Assembly (NCBI GenBank): GCA_034434835.1
Contig: DAOTXX010000186.1
Coordinates: forward strand, 11,309-75,308
DNA length: 64,000 nt
DNA from: JBGLNJ01 sp034434835
GTDB taxonomy: Bacteria; Chloroflexota; Anaerolineae; Fen-1058
Reading direction: 5' to 3'
The position numbers and the translations under genes are program-made. Position 1 is the stretch's first letter. Each line of letters opens with the position of its first letter. Shown piece by piece: positions 14,650 through 22,311 of the stretch. Below the pieces are notes generated by a model that was given only the letters and a program-made list of their open reading frames with translations, made no database searches and was not told the DNA's origin.

Positions 14650-17457
14650 ATGGTTGACAAATACGTTCCGCAAGAGATCGAACCCAAGTGGCAAAAGAAA
14701 TGGGAGGCCGACAAGCTGTATCGCGCGGTGATCGATCACAGCAGGAAAAAATATTACTTTCTGACGATGCTCCCATATACCTCGGGCGATCTGCACATTG
14801 GGCATTGGTACGCCATGGCTCCCTCCGATGCGCGCGCGCGCTTCAAGCGTATGTGCGGCTATAACGTCACGTTCCCCATCGGCTTTGATGCCTTTGGCTT
14901 GCCCGCCGAAAACGCCGCCATCAAACATGGCATCCATCCCAAAGAGTGGACCTACGCCAACATCCACACCATGCGCCGCCAACTGCGCTCGATAGGCGCG
15001 ATGTTCGACTGGGAGCGCGAGGCCATCTCGTCTGACCCGGAATACTACAAGTGGACCGAATGGTTCTTTGTCCAGTTTTTCAAGCACGGGCTGGCCTACA
15101 AGAAAATGGCCGCAGTGGACTTTTGCCCCCAATGCAACACGACGCTGGCCCGCGAGCAGGTCTGGGGCGAAGACCGTCACTGCGAACGCTGCGACACGCC
15201 GGTCATCAAAAAAGACCTGGATCAGTGGTTCTTTCGCATCACCCGGTATGCGGAAGAGCTATTGGACTTTTCCAAGATTGACTGGCCGGAGCGCGTCCGC
15301 GCGCTGCAGACCAACTGGATCGGCAAAAGCGTTGGGGCCGAGGTCACATTCACCTCGGAACAGGAAGATCCGATCGTCGTGTTCACCACGCGGCCCGACA
15401 CGCTGTGGGGGGCGACGTTCATGGTGTTGGCCCCGGAGCATCCGCTGGTCGAAAAACTGACCACGCCAGATTGCAAGGCGACCGTCGAAGCGTATGTCCA
15501 GCAAGCTCGCCGCCAGACTGACATCGAGCGTGAAGCCGCCGACAAGGAAAAAACCGGCGTCTTTATCGGCGCGTACGCGATCAACCCGGTCAACCACGCG
15601 CGCATCCCGATCTGGATCGCCGACTACGTGCTGATGACCTACGGTACAGGCGCGATCATGGCCGTGCCCGCGCACGACGAGCGCGACTTTGCGTTCGCGC
15701 TCAAGTACGGCCTGCCGATTATCCCGGTGATTGACCGCACCGATGGGATCGCCAAGAGCTTTGCCCCGGTCAGCACGATGCGCGAAGGGTTTGGAGCCGC
15801 GTTGCAAGCCGCGGGTATCATCTTCGCAGAAGATGGCGGCGGCCTGAAGGTCACCTTACAGAGTCAGGCGCAGATTGACCGCTACATCGAGATTGCCAGG
15901 TCCTACCTGCTGCCGGACTGCTGGAATGAAATCGTCGGCGCACGCTGGGTCTTTATCTTTGCCGATTCGGACGGTATCGAGGTCGTGCCGTTCGACTCCA
16001 TCGAGGCCGATCAGGTGATCCTGGCGCACTGTCAGCAACTGGAGCCAGGTGTCCGCGCCAAGCGCACCGTCATGGAGATGCTGTGGGGCGTCGAGTTTTA
16101 TCGTGACGTGTTGTTCCATACCGAGTACGGCGCGATGATCAACTCTGGCCCGTTCACAGGCACGCCCGGCGCGGAAGCCAAAGCCCAAGTGATCCGTTGG
16201 CTGGAACAGCAGGGTATTGGCAAGTATGCTGTCACCTACCGGCTGCGCGACTGGCTGATCAGCCGCCAGCGGTATTGGGGCGCGCCGATCCCGATCGTGT
16301 ATTGCCCGGAGCATGGCGCGGTGGCCGTGCCGGAAGATCAACTGCCGGTGCTGCTGCCCGACGACGTCGAGTGGAAGCCGACGGGCGAAAGCCCGCTCAA
16401 GCTGCACCCCACCTGGGCGCAGACGACCTGCCCGGTGTGTGGCGGACCCGCCATGCGCGAGACCGATACGATGGACACGTTCATGTGCTCATCGTGGTAT
16501 CACCTGCGTTATCTGAGTCCGCATTACGACCAGGGGCCGTGGGATCCGGTCGAGGCCGAATACTGGCTGCCTGTGGATTGCTACACGGGCGGCATCGAGC
16601 ACGCGACGATGCACCTGATCTATACACGCTTTTTCAACAAGGCGCTGCGCGACATCGGCCTGCTGCCGCACGATGAGCCGATGCTGCAACTGCGCAACCA
16701 GGGCATCATCTTGGGCGAGGACAGCGAGAAAATGTCCAAAAGCCACGGCAACGTCATCAACCCGGACGATCTGGTGTCTCACTACGGCGCGGACACGGTG
16801 CGCACGTTCCTGATGTTCGGTTATCGCTGGGATCAGGGCGGGCCGTGGTCGTCGGGCGGCATCGAGGGGTGCTCTCGGTGGTTGAACCGTGTATGGAATC
16901 TGTTAGCCGAGGAAAGAGCGGAGCATCAAGCAGCAGGAGACAACTCTCAACTCCCTTCACTTGACTCTCAACGCGAGCTGCGGAGAGTGACGCACAAGAC
17001 GATCAAGCGCGTGACGCATGACTTTGAAGAGTTTGAGTTCAACACGATCGTCTCTGCGTTGATGGAGCTGTCCAACGCGCTGATCAAGGCGAAGGAGACG
17101 CCAGTCTACAAGACTGAAGCATGGGACGAGTCAGTGCGTGCGCTGCTCTTGATGATGGCCCCGGTCACGCCGCACCTGGCCGAAGAGCTGTGGGTGCGGC
17201 TGGGTTATCCGTACAGCATTCACCAGCAAGCCTGGCCGGTGTACGATGAAGCGGCCGCCGCCGATGAGATCATCACGCTGGCCGTGCAGGTCAACGGCAA
17301 AGTGCGCGACCGCATCCAGGTTCCTGCTGATGCGAGTGACGACGCCGTGCGTCAAGCTGCAATAGCAGCGCCGGGCGCGCAAAAGCACGTGGTCGGCAAG
17401 CAGATCGTCAAGGTCATTGTCGCGCCAAAGCAATTGATCAACATCGTCGTCAAGTAG
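14650..17457 (+). CDS. leuS: leucyl-tRNA synthetase
   Basis: A 935-residue class I aminoacyl-tRNA synthetase that charges tRNA-Leu. It shows YTSGDLHIGHWYAM (HIGH motif), the zinc-type cysteines CPQC...CERC and CPVCGG, an editing domain with TTRPDTLWG and VPAHDERD, SEKMSKSHGN (KMSKS), and a C-terminal tRNA-binding domain ending VQVNGKVR...KVIVAP. It is longer than most bacterial LeuRS. About 100 residues (roughly 396-494, containing ARWVFIFADSDGIEVV) appear inserted between the editing domain and the NSGPFTG segment. AGGAG lies 8 nt before the ATG. A leucine T-box lies upstream but is separated by another gene and a terminator. Confidence 0.96.
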   Translation: MVDKYVPQEIEPKWQKKWEADKLYRAVIDHSRKKYYFLTMLPYTSGDLHIGHWYAMAPSDARARFKRMCGYNVTFPIGFDAFGLPAENAAIKHGIHPKEWTYANIHTMRRQLRSIGAMFDWEREAISSDPEYYKWTEWFFVQFFKHGLAYKKMAAVDFCPQCNTTLAREQVWGEDRHCERCDTPVIKKDLDQWFFRITRYAEELLDFSKIDWPERVRALQTNWIGKSVGAEVTFTSEQEDPIVVFTTRPDTLWGATFMVLAPEHPLVEKLTTPDCKATVEAYVQQARRQTDIEREAADKEKTGVFIGAYAINPVNHARIPIWIADYVLMTYGTGAIMAVPAHDERDFAFALKYGLPIIPVIDRTDGIAKSFAPVSTMREGFGAALQAAGIIFAEDGGGLKVTLQSQAQIDRYIEIARSYLLPDCWNEIVGARWVFIFADSDGIEVVPFDSIEADQVILAHCQQLEPGVRAKRTVMEMLWGVEFYRDVLFHTEYGAMINSGPFTGTPGAEAKAQVIRWLEQQGIGKYAVTYRLRDWLISRQRYWGAPIPIVYCPEHGAVAVPEDQLPVLLPDDVEWKPTGESPLKLHPTWAQTTCPVCGGPAMRETDTMDTFMCSSWYHLRYLSPHYDQGPWDPVEAEYWLPVDCYTGGIEHATMHLIYTRFFNKALRDIGLLPHDEPMLQLRNQGIILGEDSEKMSKSHGNVINPDDLVSHYGADTVRTFLMFGYRWDQGGPWSSGGIEGCSRWLNRVWNLLAEERAEHQAAGDNSQLPSLDSQRELRRVTHKTIKRVTHDFEEFEFNTIVSALMELSNALIKAKETPVYKTEAWDESVRALLLMMAPVTPHLAEELWVRLGYPYSIHQQAWPVYDEAAAADEIITLAVQVNGKVRDRIQVPADASDDAVRQAAIAAPGAQKHVVGKQIVKVIVAPKQLINIVVK

Positions 17458-17471
17458 AGGCCTTGAGCTAC

Positions 17472-17503
17472 AAGGCCCTTCTCGCCGAGTGGAGAAGGGC
17501 CTT
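17472..17503 (+). terminator. hairpin after leuS
   Basis: A 12-bp perfect stem (AAGGCCCTTCTC and its complement) with an 8-nt loop, 14 nt past the leuS stop. No T-run follows. Confidence 0.7.
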
Positions 17504-17563
17504 GCCAAGTATCAGCGCAACGGCACCCCCCCACATGTCGGCGCGCAAGGCATGCGCGTGATC

Positions 17564-17592
17564 TTGCCAGAACGCGCGTCTTGTGCTAAACT
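17564..17592 (+). promoter_or_regulatory. sigma70-type promoter of tRNA-Cys
   Basis: TTGCCA (17564-17569), 17-nt spacer, TAAACT (17587-17592), 11 nt before the tRNA 5' end. Confidence 0.7.
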
Positions 17593-17603
17593 AGTGCCCG
17601 TGT

Positions 17604-17675
17604 GGCGACGTCGCCAAGTGGTAAGGCAAGGGTCTGCAAAACCCTCATACCCGGGTTCAAATCCCGGCGTCGCCT
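17604..17675 (+). tRNA. tRNA-Cys (anticodon GCA)
   Basis: Acceptor GGCGACG/CGTCGCC, anticodon stem AGGGT/ACCCT with loop CTGCAAA, T-arm CCGGG/TTCAAAT/CCCGG. CCA is not encoded. It has its own promoter and terminator. Confidence 0.95.
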
Positions 17676-17686
17676 TGGATTACAGG

Positions 17687-17716
17687 AGGCCCATAGACAT
17701 TGGGCCTTTTTGTTTT
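17687..17716 (+). terminator. intrinsic terminator of tRNA-Cys
   Basis: AGGCCCA pairs with TGGGCCT (17687-17693 with 17701-17707), followed by TTTTTGTTTT. Confidence 0.88.
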
Positions 17717-18088
17717 CCATACCTGGTCATCCAAATCAACATCACGATCTGAGCAAATCCACGAGAACCTTATTCAGTCCGCTGTCGCCCCCACGAATAA
17801 GGTTCCAGTTCCAATAACGACTGAGGTGCTTCCGAGAACCCGATGGCCCTTTGTCGTCTTGGAGCTACTCGACCAAGGTGCTCAACAAACTGAGAGGAAC
17901 AAGGGTCTTTGAGTCTCGCCAGCAGCCTCAGTCAATGCTAGTCGATGTAAGCCGCTTGTTCTTGGTTTTGGCATCCGCGCCGGGCGCATGCATGCGAGAG
18001 TGAACCGACCCAAAGCGCCCACGTCTGATGCTTGACCAGGTCGGTAGAATGGATAGAATTATCTACACAAGAGCTTGAAAGGAGTATC
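17717..18088. other. intergenic stretch with one inverted repeat
   Basis: No gene or RNA recognised. It contains a perfect 11-bp inverted repeat, GAACCTTATTC at 17765-17775 with GAATAAGGTTC at 17795-17805, separated by 19 nt. It presumably also holds the promoter of the following operon, which I could not place. Confidence 0.5.
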
Positions 18089-19555
18089 ATGGCGGATGCG
18101 AAACCGAGTTATGCAGACCTGGCGCACCAGGTTGTGCGTGAAGCGACCGAGCCGTTGCCGTTTGCCGAAATCATGCAGCGGGTGCATGCCCTTGTGCCTA
18201 TCACCACCAAAGATCCCAAGAGCACGATCCGCAATGCTGTCAGCCAGAGCCGATTGATTGTCAACACCGGCGAGGGACGCTATGGCTGGAAATATCGCGT
18301 CATCAACGGTTCAGTGCTTCGCCTTCCCTTGTCCGAATCAGATCTGGCCCGGCGTCAACTCACCTATACCGAAGAATTGCGTGATGCGTTGTGGCCTGCG
18401 TTTTTTGAAATCCAAAAACGCGCTGACCGTTCGCCTGTCCACCTCCAATTGTCGAATGGAGTGGTTGTCGAGTTGACATTGGAATTCCTGGGCAAAGCTC
18501 ACTGGGGAACGCGCGGCTCGGCCAAATTCTGGGATTGGCTCAAGTCGCTGAAGGTTCGGCCGGGCGATGATCTGATTTTCCGCGTGCTCGATGGCGAGGC
18601 GCACCTGTACGCGGTCGAGTTTCAACCGCGCGCGGCACGGGATGAACAGGCTATTGCAGCGCGTAACCAGCAGGTGGTGCAAGCCGCGCAGGCTTACTTT
18701 CGGCGGACAGTGTCGGGGGCCGCTATATGGGACATCAGCTCCCATTTGCTGGCTACAGGGCAATACAAACATGCCGTGCCGCCCGATCCGTTAGAGCAAA
18801 TCTGGACGCGCGAGATGTGGGAACCCGAGCTGAACAAAAAAGCTGCTCGAGGCGGCTGGGTGTACGTCGGGCGGCAGGACATTGACCTGCTGCTCTCCAG
18901 TTTGCTGCATCAGATTGGTGAGAGTCCACGTCGGCGCACGCCCAAAAGAGTACGCGCCAAAACATCCAGCGCCGAATCCAAAGGGCCGAGTTCGATCTAC
19001 CAGATCGAGGTCACACTCAAGAACAGCCAACCCCTCATCTGGCGGCGCATCCAAGTACCGGGCGATATTTTACTCTCGCGGCTGCACGCGGTGCTGCAGA
19101 TCGTCATGGGCTGGACCAACTCGCATTTGCATCAGTTCAAAGCGGGTGGGCGATACTATGGCGAGCCAGATCCAGAATTTGCAGATAGGGTCGAGGTCAT
19201 TGACGAACGCCAGACGCGCCTGGATCAGGTCGCGCCCGCCGTCAAGGCGCGTTTCGTGTACGAGTACGATTTCGGCGATAGCTGGGAGCATGAGCTTGTC
19301 GTGGAGAAAATTCTGCCGCCCGAAAAGGGAGAGCAATATCCTCGTTGTACGGATGGCCGGCGCGCGTGCCCGCCCGATGACGTCGGTGGGGTATGGGGCT
19401 ACCAGGATTTTTTGGAAGCGATGCGCGACCCCAAGCACCCCGAACACGAGGACATGGTAGAATGGATTGGCGGCGAATTCGATCCCGAAGCCTTTGACCT
19501 ACGCGGGGTAAATGGAGCCTTACAACTCTTTTACTCCTATCTTGAGAAGGGATAG
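18089..19555 (+). CDS. HARE-HTH plus pRiA4b ORF-3-like protein
   Basis: A 488-residue soluble protein. The N-terminus (about 5-80) looks like a HARE-HTH winged helix (PLPFAEIMQRV ... KSTIRNAVSQSRLIVNTGEGRYGW), a fold linked to DNA transactions. The middle part is basic and ends RPGDDLIFRVLDGEAHLYAVEF. The C-terminal ~180 residues match the plasmid pRiA4b ORF-3 family: YQIEVTLKNSQPLIWRRIQVPGD, LHAVLQIVMGWTNSHLHQF, FVYEYDFGDSWEHELVVE, CPPDDVGG and the final GYQDFLEAM. GAAAGGAG 4-5 nt before the ATG fixes the start. The next gene starts 2 nt after the stop, so the two surely form an operon. Function unknown; DNA binding is inferred from the HTH. Confidence 0.88.
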   Translation: MADAKPSYADLAHQVVREATEPLPFAEIMQRVHALVPITTKDPKSTIRNAVSQSRLIVNTGEGRYGWKYRVINGSVLRLPLSESDLARRQLTYTEELRDALWPAFFEIQKRADRSPVHLQLSNGVVVELTLEFLGKAHWGTRGSAKFWDWLKSLKVRPGDDLIFRVLDGEAHLYAVEFQPRAARDEQAIAARNQQVVQAAQAYFRRTVSGAAIWDISSHLLATGQYKHAVPPDPLEQIWTREMWEPELNKKAARGGWVYVGRQDIDLLLSSLLHQIGESPRRRTPKRVRAKTSSAESKGPSSIYQIEVTLKNSQPLIWRRIQVPGDILLSRLHAVLQIVMGWTNSHLHQFKAGGRYYGEPDPEFADRVEVIDERQTRLDQVAPAVKARFVYEYDFGDSWEHELVVEKILPPEKGEQYPRCTDGRRACPPDDVGGVWGYQDFLEAMRDPKHPEHEDMVEWIGGEFDPEAFDLRGVNGALQLFYSYLEKG

Positions 19556-19557
19556 AG

Positions 19558-21648
19558 ATGAGCAAATCGAAGAAAACCAAAGCGCCCAAAATTGACCCGC
19601 GCGTGATGACTCGCCCGCGCCTGGATGCGCTGTTCGAGCGGCAGGCGCGAGGCGAACTCGATCTCGACGGGCTGGAAGTGGGCGTGCGCGCGTTAATGAC
19701 AGAGGTGGGCCAGCCGGCGACACTCGAAGCGCTGGTCAAGCGAATGGAGGGAACACCTGAAGGCGAACGCGAAACGCTCATGACGCTGTTGCCGCGCCTG
19801 AAAAGCCGCGAGGTGATTGACTATCTCTGGCAGCAAGTTAAAAAGCGCGGTAGGCTTTCGCTCGACGCCAAGATGACGGCGCTGGTCATCCTCAAAGAGA
19901 TGGGGGAGGAGGTGGACCTGCGCGATCCGGGCCGCTATTTCTCTCCGCGCGACATCAAGCCCGGCGACATCAAGGCCGCGGAGGACTTGTTCCACACTGG
20001 CATGCGCGGCCTGGCGCGCTCCCTGCGCGAATCGCGCGATCCAGCCGAAGTGGAAGCCTTTATGCACCGCATCAACAAGATGCCAGAACAGGCCATTGAC
20101 GGCACAGGGATTTTGATGGAGTATATCAAGACCGGCGAGGAAAGCGCCACCGACCTGGAAGCCGATTTTCTTTACGCGCTGGCACACACCACTCCTTTTC
20201 CAGAAGTGCAGCGGGAGGCAGAACACGCGCTGAAGCGCCTGGCCGCACGGGGCGTCAAGCCGGTCACCCGCGTCATTCTCGACCTCGTGCACGATCGGTT
20301 CTATGCCGCGTATATGACCGATCCGAATCATCCCTGGCAGCAGAATGTGACCGTGGCTTGGGAGCGCGCGGGCGGCGTGATTCAGGCGCTAGTCTTTCTG
20401 CTCGATTTTGGCGTGCCGTGGCGTGGCGCGCTCAAAGACGCCTTTGCCACTCACGGTATGACGCCTCAAGAGTTCCAGCGCCAACTGGTGGATAAAGCGG
20501 AACGCAGGATGGACTTGCACATGTACCGCATCAGCCTGGCGCGCGCCCAGGCTACTATTGCGGCCGCGGTCGAGGCCAATCGTCAGTACAACATTGCGTT
20601 TTCCAAAGATTACAACGAGGCGCGCCATCTGATCGAGCGTTGGGTGCTACATCCACCCGCCGCCATTCTTGAAAAGGATTCCACGCGCGACGAATTGGGC
20701 GATCTGCCTCTGACCCCAGATCGCAGCGGCAAGCCGTTGATGCTTGACCTGCGCGATCTTGAGCGCAGCGAGACGGCCAGGCATTGGTTCGCGCAGCAAA
20801 CTGCCGAGGCGAGTGACGAAGAAGAGGAATGGGACGAGCAAGAGCCCGACTTGGGTGACTGGGACGAAGACTATTTCGATCCGGACGACTTTTACAGCTT
20901 TGAGGATGTGTTGGAGGACGTGCGGAACATCTATGCGGACCAAAGCCCAGCCTGGTGGGAGTATGAGTGGGTACGCGGCTATTTGGCGAGCTTGAGCCCT
21001 GATCCAGACTGGCTGGAGCGCTTTGATGAGGATTTCGAATACATCATTGGCGAATGGTGGACGCTGAGGGACTGGTTCGAGTACCTCGACGCGGGAAACG
21101 AGATTCACTCTGTCACGGACCTGCGCGGCTTTCACCTTTCGGAATACTTGCGCGTAGAGGCAGATGAGGATGACGATCAGGGCCGGTCACGCGCGGTAAC
21201 CGTTCGCGACTTTTTCGTGTACCTTGCACAGCATAGTCTCGTCTCTTCCGAGTTGCCTTTCTTGTCTGAACTGTCACAGATGCTCGCGCTGCCAGACCAG
21301 ATGACGCTGCTGGCTCGCCCAGAGCCGCAGGGCGGAGAGATCGCCTTTTGGTTTAGCTCATTCGGCGAGGATGAACACGATGAGCCTTTCACCTACAACG
21401 AGTGGTGGATGGCGTTGGTCCTGGCGAGCACATTCAAGGGAGACCGGGCCAAGTGCCGGCGCACGACGCAAGGCAAGCCGGATGCGGCGGCCAAGCTGGC
21501 GCTCCTCGACCAACTCGAACGTCGGTTAGCCCAAGACTCGGAATATCTTGACGAACTTGACTATGAGCGATTCCCCTCGTCTGAGGACTATGCGCGCGCC
21601 GCGCGTTGGTTCGACCACGAATCGGTGAATAATACACGCGCGTGGTGA
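19558..21648 (+). CDS. large acidic protein of unknown function, partner of the pRiA4b-like protein
   Basis: A 696-residue protein I do not recognise. The N-terminus is basic (SKSKKTKAPK). Residues 20-400 are helical with paired-helix spacing suggestive of HEAT-like repeats (GQPATLEALVKRM, REVIDYLWQQV, VILKEMGEEVDL). A very acidic stretch (about 418-450, EEEEWDEQEPDLGDWDEDYF) follows, then a Trp-rich region (WWEYEWVRGYL, GEWWTLRDWFEYL, NEWWMALV). No signal peptide, membrane segment or catalytic motif is seen. It starts 2 nt after the preceding stop and is probably translationally coupled, so the two products likely act together. Confidence 0.85.
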   Translation: MSKSKKTKAPKIDPRVMTRPRLDALFERQARGELDLDGLEVGVRALMTEVGQPATLEALVKRMEGTPEGERETLMTLLPRLKSREVIDYLWQQVKKRGRLSLDAKMTALVILKEMGEEVDLRDPGRYFSPRDIKPGDIKAAEDLFHTGMRGLARSLRESRDPAEVEAFMHRINKMPEQAIDGTGILMEYIKTGEESATDLEADFLYALAHTTPFPEVQREAEHALKRLAARGVKPVTRVILDLVHDRFYAAYMTDPNHPWQQNVTVAWERAGGVIQALVFLLDFGVPWRGALKDAFATHGMTPQEFQRQLVDKAERRMDLHMYRISLARAQATIAAAVEANRQYNIAFSKDYNEARHLIERWVLHPPAAILEKDSTRDELGDLPLTPDRSGKPLMLDLRDLERSETARHWFAQQTAEASDEEEEWDEQEPDLGDWDEDYFDPDDFYSFEDVLEDVRNIYADQSPAWWEYEWVRGYLASLSPDPDWLERFDEDFEYIIGEWWTLRDWFEYLDAGNEIHSVTDLRGFHLSEYLRVEADEDDDQGRSRAVTVRDFFVYLAQHSLVSSELPFLSELSQMLALPDQMTLLARPEPQGGEIAFWFSSFGEDEHDEPFTYNEWWMALVLASTFKGDRAKCRRTTQGKPDAAAKLALLDQLERRLAQDSEYLDELDYERFPSSEDYARAARWFDHESVNNTRAW

Positions 21649-22090
21649 AAAGGGAAAACAAGAGTGAGCCGAGCCTGAGCGCCAAATCGTACACAATTAG
21701 GTTCAAAAGTTTCCCGATTCGGCATTCTGTACCTAATGCGCAACTCTTGCTCGCAGTTAGTGGGCGAGCACAGAGTAGGTTATTCTGAGACCCCCATGCC
21801 TGTCGGCAGGCATGTTTCATGGCAGAAATTGGGCTGGGCATGCCCGCGCGGCGATGAATCGGGCGAGAAGCTGGCTTCAGCCAGCGCCGCTGGGTAGCCC
21901 GCCGAGTTCATCGGCGGGCGGGCACTTTCATTTTTAGGAGCAGAGCGGGCTCCCCCGCCCGCGAAACCGCCGCATGGGAGCCACCTCCGCAGGAATTTGG
22001 GGCCGTGCCAGGTATATTTGTATGGGGTCGAGGCGCTCTTGGGTATCTTGCAGGATCGCACTCAGGCTCCATCAACCGCTGGCTAGGAGC

Positions 22091-22170
22091 CTGTCGGAGA
22101 AACCCGTTTTCTCCGAGAAAACGGGTTTCTGGGCCACCATTTTCAGCGGAAACTATCAGCTCTCCGACAG
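22091..22170. repeat. nested palindrome: outer CTGTCGGAGA arms around a 33-bp element
   Basis: Outer arms CTGTCGGAGA (22091-22100) and TCTCCGACAG (22161-22170) enclose the AGAAACCCG palindrome (22098-22130). The layout is like a miniature inverted-repeat element carrying or targeted by the smaller palindrome. Confidence 0.65.
22098..22130. repeat. 33-bp bi-foldable palindrome, copy 4
   Basis: Arms identical to copy 2 (AGAAA/CCCGT/TTTCT and complement), loop CCG. Perfect 15-bp pairing. Confidence 0.9.
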
Positions 22171-22311
22171 ACTGCTAAAGCAGTCACTTGATTTCGTCGT
22201 GATCGCGTAGGCCGAGTCGCCAGCCAGCTCAAAGAGTGCTATACTTCAAAGGTCTGAGCCTTTGCCCGGCGCAAGTTTCAGCCTCCGATCCGTCTCATAG
22301 GGAGCGCCCCC

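Larger units (their letters stand above)
21649..22311. other. repeat-rich intergenic region
   Basis: No gene found. It contains a GCTGGCTTCAGCCAGC-type palindrome near 21870, a GCCCGCCGA...TCGGCGGGC hairpin near 21895-21919, a segment (21973-21994, CGCATGGGAGCC) shared with 35307-35330, and nested inverted repeats at 22091-22170 enclosing a 33-bp palindrome. A TATACT box near 22240 might belong to a promoter for the next gene, without a good -35. Confidence 0.6.
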
